Positions 11,608-22,604 of a stretch of 64,000 nt of DNA are shown here, piece by piece (within the stretch, counting starts at the first letter, position 1; every line of letters begins with the position of its first letter). The stretch covers positions 1-64,000 of the forward strand of contig NC_085102.1 in NCBI RefSeq assembly GCF_963422355.1, read 5' to 3'. A program made the position numbers and the translations under genes. Origin of the DNA: Corticium candelabrum. Taxonomy: Eukaryota; Porifera; Homoscleromorpha; Homosclerophorida; Plakinidae. The notes below the pieces were generated by a model. That model was not told where the DNA came from, made no database searches, and saw only the letters and a list, made by a program, of their open reading frames with translations.

Positions 11608-13910
11608 GTGTGTCTGTGTGTGTGTGCATGTGTGTGGTGCATGTTTGTGTGTATACTTGTTTTGTGACAAGCACTAAAAAGGTGTGTTTAGGAGAGATGG
11701 CATTAGGGTCAACACATTACTATTATGGCAATTACAATCAATTTGCAAGATGTCCAAAGCAGAGGAGAGAACTTACTCCAGCATTTTTAGATTCTCTGGC
11801 TTCTGTTGATCAAGAGGAAAGACAGTCAGTGAGACACAGCATAGCCAAAGAACTAGGTTTTAAAGGCACTACTATTTTCCACCAGTTCTACCATCTTTAT
11901 GGATTCAAATTGACAACAGACTTCGTAATTGATGCGCAGCATGGTTTGCCACTAGGAGTTGTCAAGCATGATTTCCAACGGATGTTTGATGACTCAAGTG
12001 AGCTAGATGGTGAAGAAGGCACTTCTCAAAGTCATAAGTTCAAACTGCTTTCAGAGAAACTGGCCAAATTTTTCCATGGACTGCAGGTACCTGTTCTAAC
12101 TATGCAGTGTATGTGACTGTTTGATAAGTCTGTTTAGTTGTCTGCATATGTGACAGTTTGTTTGTTTGTCGGTCTGCAAGGTTTGTCTGTTGGTATGTTT
12201 GTTAATTTGTTTGTTGGTTTGTTTGTTTGTCTGGCTGTATGTCTGTTTATCCGTGAACACATCAATTACAAGGTTCTAAATTCTTCAGACTATATGTGCA
12301 TGCAAACACAAGAAAGAATACTAGTTCAAAAGTGGAGCTTAACAGTTTATGTCTGTCTGTCTGTTTGTTTGTCAGTCTGCCTGTTTATTTGTTAATTTAG
12401 TTATTAATTCTGCTTCCTTGTTGGGTTGCTGACCATGTGGATTGTTGTTCTTTAGAAATGAGGGCTTCACGCATCCCCACAAATGCTGCACATATTGGCT
12501 TTTGGAAAGGTAGCGCAGTTATATCTATGCACGATGGTTTTGTCAATTGATTATTTTTAGCTGAAGAATGGAAAAAGTTTGCATACCTAGTATCAGAACC
12601 ACTCCTGTATGATCTGACTTCAAAGGAGCGCTTTGAGATCTGGCAATGTCTGTCAAGGATCATAGAGTATGTGTATGGGGATGGGCGCAATGGCTGGACT
12701 GAAGAAGGAGCGAATGTTCTCTATCAGTTATGCTTGAGACACAACATTTTGCTTGAAGCAGAATATGGACTCAAGGCCTGCAAAGTCATTGTGCATAATT
12801 TAGTGCATCTGCGGGATTGTGTAAAACGATTTGGGAGTTTAGACAATTATTGGTGCTACTGTTATGAGCAAGCAGTGCAACGCTATGCAAAAACACCCAA
12901 CAATGGCAAGAACATTGAACTAACCTTGGCTTTGTGCGAACTTCAACGAGAGTTTGTCCAATGTTACAAGGATATTGATACATTGCCACCGACTGAAGTT
13001 GAAGATGAAGCTCATGGAGTAGCTCAGCACATGGTGTATCAATATATATACTGTCTCACAGTTCTTGTACAATATGTCGCTTATGAACGTTACTGTTATA
13101 TAGCTTTGGGCCAAGAAGTTGTCGAATGCTCATGATATGGTTGAAAAAAACAACAAACCTGTTATAGCGGGCAAAGTGCAACCTGATGATCGAGTGGCTG
13201 GTGAGTTCCTGGTGCGATTATTTCCACCTGGGTCAAGGGGGACAGTGAGCACTGCAGTTTGCAACAAGGTAGTCCTTCCAAGGTTTTGTGGCATGGTGGT
13301 TCGTTCTGCTGACACAGTAATGGCGTCATGTTTACCTAATGGTCACATTACAAACACTAATACAGGTACTTTAGTTGAGATCAGAAAAATTTTATCTGTT
13401 TGCTGTGGAGACTTGCACCAAGTAGCTGTGGAAGCAGACACGTACAGAGAGTTGGGAGTGCACACTCAAACTGGGCTAAAAGCTGTTTGTGTACATCAAA
13501 CAAAGGTCATCCTTCCTGCTACGTGTCTCATTCGTAAGACTATTTTATTACCTTTGCAAGAGGATGGAGGTCATCAACATTGTTATCTTGTTCTGGATTT
13601 CATGCGACCGTACCCAATCACAAGGAGTTTTTCAGTTATTGTGCCAATACATCTTAAAGTTCATGACATGGTTATGATCATGGGAGACAATGACCAGCAA
13701 TAGTTTGGCCAAGTTGTGGATTGTAACTGTGTGGATCAGGAAAGGTCAATTAGAGTAGCTTTCTACATTCAAAGTCGAAGACGGCAGGAGTGTTATGAAA
13801 GAGAGAGTAGGCATGTGGACAAAGTTTCCAGAAGAAGTATCATTGGCCTTGCCAAAAATACATGGACAAACAATGGCAAAGAATGGATTCCAGACAGTGC
13901 ATGGCAGTAG
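9600..13910 (+). CDS. Tnp2-type CACTA transposase, ten exons, in-frame TAG
   Basis: A 7-nt first exon (ATGGCTG, 9600-9606) splices to 9669-10465, then 10531-10717, 10776-10823, 11080-11250, 11375-11536, 11692-12086, a short exon near 12457-12508, 12561-13018 and 13104 onward. Most phases match exactly. The protein has an N-terminal Cys/His cluster (CDCGDVSVQHCLCPC), WTLPARC and CPLCYC zinc motifs, the Tnp2 signature WDGWQPFN, FVLGFVPTY, FCWFCTIEG (the CxxC of tnp2), DAQHGLPLG at the usual DxxH position, IPTNAAHIGFWKAEEWKKF and a DUF4218-like end (HNLVHLRDCVKRFG). The join into the 12457 exon is off frame by one or two bases. A TAG at 13701-13703 interrupts the frame, which continues to 13910 with 68 more sense codons. 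A (GT)n tract sits in the seventh intron. It should cut and paste the element; this copy may be defective. Confidence 0.82.
11546..11605. repeat. (GT)n microsatellite in a transposase intron
   Basis: About 30 TG dinucleotides lie immediately after the donor of the exon ending at 11536. They are inside the intron and generate spurious Cys-Val reading frames. Confidence 0.95.
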
Positions 13911-13959
13911 CTTTATTCTTACAACAATTGCTGCATATGCTTATTGCTGGTCTATCTAG

Positions 13960-13965
<6 letters not shown>

Positions 13966-14003
<38 letters not shown>

Positions 14004-14020
14004 TGTGTGTGTCTGTGTGG
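13966..14020. repeat. (GT)n microsatellite
   Basis: TG dinucleotide run with a few TC interruptions, 60 bp past the end of the transposase frame. It separates the transposase from the convergent minus-strand gene. Confidence 0.95.
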
Positions 14021-14130
14021 TGTGCACATAGTATGATAGGTGCACATCTACTAGTAGTGCTATTGGCTAAACTTTCTAAACTTGGAAATGAAATAAAACA
14101 ATTTAAATGTGGCAAAATGTAACGTTTCTG

Positions 14131-14974
14131 TCAGTCAGAATCCCACCCCAACACTTCTCCTGGTGTATCTGGCAGTGTTTCAACCTTTCTTATCTTCAAA
14201 GCCTTCGGACTTCCATCCACAGGCGGACAGAAAGGTGTGCTTAGATCCCAGAAGCCCGGAGGTGTTTTGGAAGGTAGACGGCATGGAGCTTTGTGACGAA
14301 GGCACTTCATCACCGCTACTCGTTGCTCTTCTGTTTGGAAAAAACGCACAAACTCTTCGCAACAAGGACACGTATGCTGTATCCACTTCCTTGATTCAGA
14401 GGGATTGTAGGTACTTCGCTTAGGCTTGGCTACACGGTAGGGCTTGCTGTATCTACAGACAATTTGTATTATTTGGTATGCAGCCTAACTATGATATAGA
14501 TAGGCTAGTGACTGTATACACGCGCTGTATGTCTATTGCCGCGGAATCCCGCCATGCGTACATGACTGTGCACTAGTAGTAAGCCTACCGTCTGTACACG
14601 TATTTTATTTCTGCAGCTAACCTGGTGTCTTCAGTGCCAATGTAGAGTGGTCGAAGCGTGCCGCCTTTGATGGGCTTATGAGTACTGTCATTTTCTTTTC
14701 CCGCCACGAAGCTAGAGCTGGCGTTGACAGCACTTGCGATCGGCCAATCGATTCGCCGTTTTGGGTGTAAATACACTTCTCGATCGCGAGGACAGATCCA
14801 TCGTCCCGATGTGCTAGAAACGGTTTTTGATTTGTCCTAGAACAGGAGCTCGAGGTGAATCGCGGTTCATCTCTACGTGTAGATAGCATAGACCGGATGC
14901 TGAAAAACCTACTTGATTTCTTGCCATCGTTCAGGTAGCTTGCTCTTGTACTTTCGCGCGCTGTCTAGAGATAG
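14131..14974 (-). CDS. Third gene of CACTA-1, small Cys-containing protein
   Basis: Three exons can be joined in frame. About 14974-14920 encodes ARKYKSKLPERWQEI. After a 40-nt intron, 14879-14627 encodes a segment with FTSSSCSRTNQKPFLAH and KKMTVLISPSKAARF. The last exon, 14426-14131, has AKPKRSTYNPSESRKW, then HTCPCCEEFV and KCLRHKAPCR, a possible zinc-binding CxxC...C...C group, ending at the stop next to 14131. Total length is about 200 residues; further 5' exons may exist. Function is unknown. It lies inside the element and points toward the transposase, so I take it as a transposon-encoded accessory protein. The alternative is captured host sequence. Confidence 0.45.
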
Positions 14975-15479
14975 TTGATAGCAACTGCATTGGCTTTTGC
15001 TTGTGTTTTGAAGGTTACAGTGGGTTCTGTGGACTTCAGTCTACAGACTTGTCCGCAATGATGCAATGCTGCTACAAAGCGGAGAACAGTTGCATGAGGT
15101 CATCTCCGCTCTCTTCTATTGGTTTGCGATATGTCTAGCTGCAGCATACGCATCAAGTCGTGAGCTAGGAGGGTTTCAGAAGGTTTCAGATTCCCACACC
15201 TTGTGTTACATGGGTTTTTTGAACCGGAACCCAAAAAAACCACGGATTAACCTAGCTAGGTTACGTAGGTTTCGCGGCATATTCCCTGTGACCCACAAGT
15301 AAACACGAAACTTCGTTGCCAAGATTACCTCGCCAGACCACAGAAACTCCCCTACGACTGAAACAAGTCAAAGTCTCACATAGAACAACTACACAAAGTG
15401 AGAAACAAACAAAGACAAGTTCTGTTGCCAGCGGGACTAGAATGACAGAAATCAAAAACTTGTCTTTGTTTGTTCTGTC

Positions 15480-15655
15480 TCTGAGCTGGGTTCAATCGTG
15501 ATGCTGTAATCTCGTCCGATGGGTCATCAGTCATTGATCGCCGTGTGGACTGCACAGAAACATGTACCCTGCTGGAGTCACCTGCCGGGTTGGTGGGCGC
15601 CCAGTAGAAATGAAGACCCCAAATCACACATTCATGAAAGGGTGGTAACGACACA
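15480..15655. repeat. Right arm of the long inverted repeat (partner 6689-6880)
   Basis: Reverse complement of the left arm, beginning near CTGAGCTGGGTTCAATC and including CCGGGTTGGTGGGCGCCCAG. Between this arm and the CACTA end (15294-15480) is single-copy loop sequence, with a 23-bp motif around AACAAACAAAGACAAGTT also present inverted nearby (15403-15475). Confidence 0.7.
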
Positions 15656-15845
15656 TAATACATACTACCAGCCAGTGATTGCTTGTGACATGTTGTCTGT
15701 GTTTCAATGGGATCTTGTCTGCCCGAAACTTGCTGCACTACCGAGAACATTGAAATAAATACAACAAAAGAACAAGAAAGGAATTTGTTGAAGCACTAAG
15801 GGAAATTGAGGATGCAGAAGTTGGTAGGCATGCAGATTAACTTAA

Positions 15846-16844
15846 GAAGAGGAGGATGGTAGGCATGGTGGTGAACAGGGTGATCATGGTGAAGATGATG
15901 GTGACGACGTTCCAGACTATGGTGATCTTTGTGGACGTTCAAGATGTTCAGGACGTTTCGCAGATGGTGACGAATGTCTGCAGGACGTTTCAGTGGACGT
16001 TCCTGCAGACATTCCGGGTGTGTTCGACGTTGGTGGTGAACAGAGTGATCATGGTGATGGTGACGACGTTCAAGACTATGGTGATCTTTGTGGACGTTGA
16101 AAATGTTCAGGACGTTTCGCAGATGGTGACGAATGTCTGCAGAACGTTTCAGTTAACGTTCCTGCAAACATTCCAGGTGATTTCGACGTTCGAGATGATA
16201 AAAAGGTTGGTGAGGGGCATCATGTGAGTATATGAAAGCACTGTTGTTCTGTGTCCGACTTCTAGACTGACTGGATACGTTATTTTATATCTCTGCAGAT
16301 GCACCCGTTTATGTCCTTGTTCGATGAAAGGATTATGAAACGGAGGAAGAGACGGCCACCACCGCCGACTAGACTTCCTATTTCAAAACTTGTATGTGTA
16401 CTGGGGTATTGCAATGTCAATCAAGAGATCCATTGTTTGTGTTGCAGGACGCTGTTAGGATGAAGCTCCACCATACCCTGCTTGTACATGCAGTTGAAGT
16501 GAGTAAAATTGAAATTTACTAAACCAAATTTTACATTAAACAAGCCAGAAAACTACGCTGTCAGGGTTGTGCGAAACAAGGTGAAAGCTAAAAGGAAACG
16601 GGATTGTACGTGCATCCAGTGCAAGTTCACGTGCCAAGGCCAACAATCCTATGCCCGCCACATCCGTATGCACAATTCCCTTTATCCCATTCCTCGAGAA
16701 TTTGCAAAAGTAAGAATATCATATACTCAGTATACGTGCTGTCTCTTCTTCAATGTCTTTGTGTAGTTGATAAACGAAGGTTTGATCCACCTACCGCCCT
16801 CACTATTAGAGGAGATCATGAGTGCACAGGTCAATCACCATTAG
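15846..16844 (+). pseudogene. Acidic-repeat / C2H2 zinc-finger gene, five exons, one stop
   Basis: Exons at about 15846-16223, 16299-16391, 16448-16498, 16545-16709 and 16767-16844 all join in phase 0. The first exon is two tandem copies of a ~165-bp unit (starts near 15871 and 16036) rich in Asp, Glu and Gly (e.g. HGEDDGDDV, DVPDYGDLCGR). Exon 4 holds a C2H2 finger, CIQCKFTCQGQQSYARHIRMH (here CIQC...YARHIRMH), with flanking basic residues. The final exon ends in PPSLLEEIMSAQ and a TAG at 16842. In the second repeat unit a TCA of the first unit has become TGA (16098-16100), so this copy cannot make the full protein. Start codon and any upstream exon are not identified. Function unknown; it may be a DNA-binding accessory gene of a nearby transposon. 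Confidence 0.5.
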
Positions 16845-16849
16845 ATAGT

Positions 16850-17330
16850 ACAGCGCGGTATATTAGATGCTGCGTTTATTCAAAGGCAGCGTTTATTCTT
16901 TGTCTGTTCCCTCCTTTGCTGCAGCATTTATTTGAAGATATATTGTAGCTTTCATTTTGCTTGGATTCTGCTGCATGTTCCAACTGTTTATGTACATGTT
17001 GTTTGATATGAAATGTGATCATCTTGCTAGTAAATTCTGTCATCCTTAGAAATTACACCTAAAGGAATTTATGGTTTAGTCCCCATGTCCTGACAACATC
17101 ATAGTGCAGGTCTTGGAACTAAAAATTCATCCTACTGGTATATTAAGGTAATGTGGTATATGCATGCGTAACTGTATCAATCTTTGTAAACAACTGTCAT
17201 ATGCTGTTAAAGTATCGCGTCTACAACAATAAGTCTGCTGTTAAAGTATCCCGTCCACAACACTAAGTCTGCTGTTAGTTAATGTATACTGAATTTGTAC
17301 AATTCACACATACCTATCCCAATTAATTTA
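16850..17330. other. No gene seen
   Basis: AT-rich spacer. It holds a short tandem duplication (about 17196-17280) of a phrase containing TGCTGTTAAAGTATC and CACAAC(A)CTAAGTCTGCTG. Nothing else is recognisable. Confidence 0.5.
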
Positions 17331-17335
17331 TATCC

Positions 17336-19101
17336 TTAAAACTGAGCCCATACCTCATTAAGTATAGTTAGAATGTTCTGTGCATGCTTAACAGTAAAGA
17401 CTGGAGTTAGAGCTTGAATGTCTTGTAGGGTAAACAACTGCCCAGCGTTCTCTACGACTGAGTGCAGTACATAATCAGAAAGACCTGTTACCAATGTTGG
17501 GTGAGTATACAAAGGCTGATCTTCAATTCCAAGCTCTGTCTCCACCTTCATCTTGTACTCCAGAAAAAGAAACTCCAGACGTTCTCTTCGTTCAGTCTTC
17601 AAGTGATGGACTATCACAGGAGAAGAGGTTGCAATCGATGTTTCACCAATCAGAATATATTGCAAACCAGGGCATTGACCTATGCTTGCACACTGACACT
17701 GTACAGAGCATATGTCACAGCAGGTATGGCGGTGTTTCTTCTATTGGGGGCTGCATCAAAGACTGCTAGGAGCATAGCTCTTCTGCACTGATCAGTGTTG
17801 CTGACATACTCCTTCATTTCTCTATTTGTGTGTCTCAGCTGATGTCCATGATATAGCAGATAAGCAAAACTTTGGCTTCCATCCCTGCCAGCTCTGCCAA
17901 TCTCTTGCATGTACGCTTCCAAGTCAGCTGGAGGGCCATAGTGAATGACTGTATTCAGACCCTTCACATCTATCCCCATCCCTAAGGCATTGGTTGCAAA
18001 TACGACTCTACAAACACTATTGGCATCCCTCAGAGACTGCAAAATAATGTGTTTGTTGCTGTCTGGAGTACATGCATGGTACATTTCCACAACTCGATTT
18101 TGTGCCTTTGTATCACCTTCTGGCCAGTAAGACTGTCACCTAGTTCATAGTGGAAATGGGTAAACAGTAAAGAGCACAAACTCTGTGTTTGGCAGTAGAC
18201 AAGAACCCTCGGACAGTTGATTTGAATTGCTTGGGCTTTACCATCCTCAGCAAAAAATCAAAAGTAGCTTCAACATCAGAACGTACTCTCTGCACAGCTA
18301 GAAAAATGTTATCACGCTCTGGGCTCTTAGTAATCACATAGCATCTGCCAGACATTCCTAAACAATTCACAATGATTTCTTGTGTTGCCTTGGACGCTGT
18401 TGCTGTCAAGGCTAGAATTGGAGCGCACACCAGAGACCTTAGCTCTCCAACAAGATCGCACCAGACACGAAACAGTTCATCCTCATCCTCTTCTTCTAGC
18501 TCTGGTCTAGCAAGGCCGCCCCTATAAAGTTAAAGCGACATTCGATTACACCAACCTACACATAACAGACAGTGTTAGCCTCACTACTTAACAACCGTAT
18601 GAACTTCGTCTGCAACTATCGCTACAACACGATCACGGAAAACGCCTTCCTAAAGCGCTAATCGCCATGTTTTCTGTTCAACTAGAATATGAGGGCTTTC
18701 AAATACGATTTCAAACTTTCCAGCCTTTATTTCTATGTCAGTAGCTTGGCTGGCACCTATCATAGAAGCACGAACACCGCACTCTGTCAGTACGCAACCT
18801 GGTCTTTCATCAAAGCCACAACGAGAACAATAGGGTCGATTGCAAACGCAATCGAATAGCCCACTGTTTGCAAAACCTTGCAGACGTTGGGTAGCAAGTG
18901 AAAAATCAGTGACTTCCCAAACCCGGTGGGGAGGCAAGCCAGAACGTCACATCGGACAAGTTGACTCAGCGCCAAGCGTTGCAGAGGCTTCACAGACGCA
19001 ATGTCAAACTGGGGACAAGACAGGTCAATAGCAATTGTCATTGCGTCGTCGGAAATTGATGAACAAACGTGACACGATCGATCTTCTGAAGGCAACGCCA
19101 T
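17336..19101 (-). pseudogene. RecQ-family DNA helicase, near full length, decayed
   Basis: All the SF2/RecQ motifs are present in order on the minus strand: motif 0/I (QRLALSQLVRCDVLACLPTGFGKS), shown here as LPTGFGKS near 18930; Ia (IVLVVALMKDQV); II as DEVH in VAIVADEVHTVVK near 18610; III (LALTATAS); IV (CPRVLVYCQTQS); V (FATNALGMGIDVKGLNTVIHY); VI (EIGRAGRDGS); then a RecQ zinc-binding region (CRRAMLL..CCDIC..CQC) and a C-terminal winged-helix-like tail to 17336. At least four lesions break it: frameshifts near 18790, 18235 and 17735, and an in-frame TAG near 18655. An intron precedes the exon that starts about 18520 (acceptor TTTATAG). Related fragments at 19.5, 39.9 and 41.1 kb lie in hairpin-tipped mobile elements, so this copy is probably transposon-borne rather than a host RecQ/WRN gene. 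Confidence 0.85.
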
Positions 19102-19298
19102 TTGATCTCCCGTTTAGCAGATATTCCACTGGGGTATACCACCTGGTACTCTTATAAGTAGTCAATGAGACTCTAATAACACTATTTGACCAATGAAATC
19201 TACCGCGCTGAGCGAGCGGCGATTGTTGATTGGTGCGGAAACCTATGATTTGCCAAAGGTACGCCTATTTCCGAACTGGCTTTCTATAGAAGCGCGCT

Positions 19299-19406
19299 CA
19301 GACGTTTCTTTCTTCCCGCCCTCTTTTGCACTTTCCCCGCCTACTGTGTGTTTGTACGTACGTACGTAACTTAGGCGCCTGCAAAAACGTCTGGGATCCG
19401 AGGCTA
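19299..19406. mobile_element. Right terminus of a hairpin-tipped element next to the RecQ copy
   Basis: CAGACGTTTCTTTCTTCCCG (19299-19318) can pair through AGACGTTT with AAACGTCTGG (19384-19393), and the end is ATCCGAGGCTA at 19406. The right end of the RecQ-bearing element at 40377-41599 has the same plan: stem, CCCGCCCTC, GCAAAA, stem and CCGAGGCTA, about 300 bp beyond the helicase N-terminus. I infer that the 17.3-19.1 kb helicase belonged to such an element. Its left terminus was not found. Confidence 0.55.
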
Positions 19407-19415
19407 GGTTTTATG

Positions 19416-20050
19416 TAGCTTCGTACCCAGGCCTTCTTGCGCGCCCGGAGATAAGGGCCTGGTACACGTTGTATTCGCATGTGCGCAAAAATTAGAAGGA
19501 AATCGTGGTAATATATGCACGCATGCGGAACCGACGTTGTGTAGAATCTCGAGCCGATAATGTCACGCGCAATCGACTGTGAAACAGCTTCCGTGTTTAG
19601 TAGTGATGAAGCCCTAGATCTAGACCCAATGTCAAGTAAAACTCCGAGTTCGCGTAATCTTTGACTTGTTCTATCATCAGAAATACTATAGGAGACACGA
19701 TCGCGACAATGACGACATATCCACAATCTTTCTTCACCACATTTCTCTAGCTTACAGTCAACTCTATACGGTGTATGTTGATAGCACAGCGATTTACCGT
19801 ATCCTGTAGGAAGCCAGCTGCAGACGTCGTTTCCGTTGTAGATGTGCTCTACGACAACACGCTGCAGCTCCTTCAGCTCTACATTACACAGCTTAAGCTT
19901 GCCTAGAGCGTAGTGCAACACCATATCAAAACCAGAAGCTCTGCCTTCAGCCAAATTGAGTCTCACTGCGCGCGACATTATCGGCTCGAGATTCTAAACA
20001 ACGTCGGTTTCTCTTCTCCGGGCGCGCAAGAGGGCCTGAGTACGACCCCA
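19416..20050. mobile_element. Hairpin-tipped element C (RecQ N-terminal fragment)
   Basis: Left end TAGCTTCGTACCCAGGCC continues into GCGCGCCCGGAGATAAGGGCCTGGTAC; the right end is the inverse (TCTCCGGGCGCGCAAGAGGG, then CTGAGTACGA). The element matches the one at 39719-40367 in reverse orientation. The flanks GGTTTTATG (19407-19415) and GGATTTAAG (20051-20059) agree at 7 of 9 positions, consistent with an aged 9-bp target duplication. The right terminus has diverged (ACCCCA instead of AGGCTA). Confidence 0.7.
19480..19978 (-). pseudogene. RecQ-like helicase N-terminal fragment in element C
   Basis: ATG at 19978 opens MSRAVRLNLAEGRASGFDM, then LKELQRVVVEHIYNGNDV and the Walker A motif WLPTGYGKSLCYQ. 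Downstream, a frame change obscures motif Ia: the related copy at 40.1 kb reads VVIVVSSLVSLMTEQVKD at this position. After that the sequence runs directly into the other terminal repeat, so motifs II-VI are missing. This is an internally deleted derivative of a helicase-bearing element. The open frame continues to 19298 through terminal-repeat sequence, which I regard as fortuitous. Confidence 0.75.
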
Positions 20051-20319
20051 GGATTTAAGGCCGTCTACCGCAATCACTGTAGACGTCTCTTCTTTGTTCG
20101 TGAGATCTCATGGCATTTACAAATCACAAGTTGATTTAAGTCAAACGATCTTACGTTGTTAGACTCCCATTAGCATCGCTTTCGATAAGGACTTCCGAAA
20201 TCATTTTAGTATCCACTCGGATTTCGTGCGCTTCGCGCGCTATTTGGTCTGGAAGTTCGAGGATAAGCGCTCTGTGAAGAGATCGCGCTTGCGCAATAGG
20301 TCATAGTACTGGCTAGAAA

Positions 20320-20622
20320 ATGCCATCTATGTTTCGTCGTAATGCGGCTAAATTCTTTCTGCTAATAGTTTTGCGGCTAGATATTAGGGCTCAGAAGAGA
20401 AGGCGTCAGAGGAGACTCCTTCGTCGTGGGCAACGGGGAGTTCTTCTCGTTTTACTCTGTTTACTCAAGTGTGTTCTAAAAGTGTTAGCTAGAATGCGTC
20501 CAGCCGGTCGCACATTATGGATCAAACCAAGAGAATCAAGGAAGCGGTACAGAATGCTTGCAGAGAGATCAGTTAGTATCGACTTTGTCCAGACCAGAGT
20601 TCGCGCGCTTCTCTTTGACTAA
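20320..20622 (+). CDS. Uncharacterised basic ORF, possibly N-terminus of a transposase
   Basis: A 100-codon frame, very rich in Arg and Leu (RRRQRRLLRRGQRG), ending LWIKPRESRKRYRMLAERSV. The last third faintly resembles the start of HARBI1-like proteins (R/W-rich segment before the DNA-binding helix), but no catalytic motif follows and no intron join is evident. It could be chance. It is followed at 20635-20700 by a short palindrome built of GGTGGTG and CACCACC around GTCCGTCCG repeats. Confidence 0.2.
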   Translation: MPSMFRRNAAKFFLLIVLRLDIRAQKRRRQRRLLRRGQRGVLLVLLCLLKCVLKVLARMRPAGRTLWIKPRESRKRYRMLAERSVSIDFVQTRVRALLFD

Positions 20623-20634
20623 GGCTAGTCAAAG

Positions 20635-22600
20635 GGGTGGTGTCCTTCTGTGTGTCCGTCCGTCCGTGCGTCCGTCCGTGCGCCACCACCCTTACGCCCG
20701 GGGAATCCTTTAGGAATTGATAAATTCGAATCGTTCTTTGCTAGTTTTAAAAAAAGTAAACATACAATACTTTACATCATGTGACGTAATCACTAGAGAT
20801 GTTTCTATGGAAACTATGCTCAGTTATGTGACGGTGTTTCATCACCCCTACACACAGGGGACAGCTGTTACAAATTGATTATTTTGATTAATTGTTTATT
20901 TTCCTCGATGTGTGTAAACAATTGACACTTCACGTTATGTGACGTCACTCTGTGATTATTGCTATGACAATAAAATTGAATTAGGCGTAAGCAGCGTTTT
21001 AACTAGTAGAGCGTCTGAGATAATTGTTGTAATAACTGTTTCTTAACAGATAATGCTGTTATTAGCTAATAATAATAATTAGCTAACGTATTGAAAGTTA
21101 ACAACTGCTAACATAGCCATGGAAACATTGCACACTTACTGTTAAGCATGCGCGTTTTACTGTCCGTTGAGCACCACTCCTAATTATCGAATTGAAGAAA
21201 CAGTATAGTTTACGCGTCTGCAACCGTTGGCTGCGCGCTTTTCCGTTAGCTTGACTATTGATTTACTTAACTAACTATGACACTTAATGTGACGTCATCG
21301 CTAGACACCATTGACTGAAGAAAGCGCGCAAAGTACACAGTTCAAAGAAATTTGAAGCAAACAAGTCACTTAGGACAATAAAAGTTTTATTAATTGTACG
21401 AAGCTGTTCGAACAAAACTGATTTGCTGTCCATCTAGTGCATTCAGCAGTACTAGTATGTAGTTAATCTACCCGTGCGACTGGCCGATGCCATCTTGCTA
21501 GCCGCGGCCGATGTTCTGTGACTGAAATTGCATTGAAATATTTCGCTTGCTGACAGTCGCTCTATAGAGGACGTCTAAATCTAGCTGAGTGAAATATTAA
21601 TCAAAGTTAGACTCATGGTACTTCACACATTAATTATCTAGAGAGTGATCAATTTTGAGGCAGCTTTCGACAGTTGTGAACTGTATACGTGAGTGAGTAT
21701 ATCGAGTTGTGTTGATCGAGGCTAGCTAAAATGAAATTTCATTGCGATCGATATGTGAAGTAATAGACACACCTATAGATGCAACAGTCTTGTTTGCTTT
21801 TTGCCTCTTTGACTATGTAAATGCTGCCCGAGTCAATGCGTCTGCAAGTTACTATGGTATCTAGCAGCTGCTCTATTTTCCTGATCTATTACTAAATGCA
21901 GCTAGTGTATATAACAACGTATTCTAAACGTTGTTTTGAAATTTCACTCTGCAGCTGCATGTATAGTACAGTGCGTGCTCGCTCGCACAAGTGGGAATGC
22001 AATTAGCACCCATTATTATTTTACTATTAAGTCTAGTAGTACATTCTTGTAAAAAGGTGATAGGCGAATCACACCAAGTGAAATCCAAACAAGACTGAAC
22101 TCCCGCAAATCGAATGTGTACAAGCCGGTCGCGTGTAGAAGTCGAGCTTTTCTTCAAGACGCTCGGGAATCGCGTACACACGCTTGGTCACGTGCACGTG
22201 CGTAAATGTCGGCGTGTTCGTGTAACGTTCAATGACACCTGGCCAACAATGATAACGAAAGAAAAGCTGACGTTGCTGAAACTGGCATTTCGATTCTCAT
22301 GGTAGTGACATGTCTAGCTAACTTAACGAATCTTGCGTTTTCAATCTAGTTAATTAACAAACTCATCAACATTCTGTAACGTGATGCATGGCCATCAATA
22401 AAAATACGAGGTTCCTTGTTGCCCACACCAAGACCTTTAGTTGTTTAACGCTAATACTTCTACCCCACTAGACACAAACTTTAGAAGTATGCAAGAATGC
22501 ATCTAGAAATTGTTGCAGACCACCAGGAGATCTAACAGCTAATTATCTGCATCCATTCCTTTTCCAATCTCTATGACCTTTTGCACGAGATCAAAATATT
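20635..22600. other. Gene-free AT-rich spacer
   Basis: No exon, domain or transposon terminus recognised. Notable only for several TGACGT(C/A) palindromes (20773, 20938, 21290) and a (CCGT)n patch at 20656-20685. Confidence 0.5.
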
Positions 22601-22604
22601 TTTT

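Larger units (their letters stand above)
6903..15290. mobile_element. CACTA (EnSpm) DNA transposon 1, complete, three genes
   Basis: The left end at 6903 (CACAGGGAATATGCCGCGAA) matches the inverted right end finishing at 15290 (TTCGCGGCATATTCCCTGTG), and both are flanked by the 3-bp duplication ACC (6900-6902 and 15291-15293). CAC..GTG ends and a 3-bp duplication are the hallmarks of the CACTA superfamily. Inside are a Tnp2-type transposase on the plus strand, a SAM-domain gene divergent from it, and a third small gene convergent with it. Subterminal regions are rich in short AACCCA/TGGGTT repeats, typical of CACTA ends. The transposase carries one in-frame stop and one doubtful exon join, so this copy may be inactive. 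Confidence 0.88.

Noticed and set aside
11546..12395. Cys/Val-rich frames around the (GT)n tracts and a Cys-rich frame at 12138-12395
   Set aside because: Products of TG, TGTCTG and TGTTTG repeats inside introns of the transposase; no conserved domain.
17336..19101. A functional host RecQ (BLM/WRN-like) gene
   Set aside because: At least three frameshifts and one stop, plus related fragments in mobile elements; treated as a transposon-derived pseudogene.
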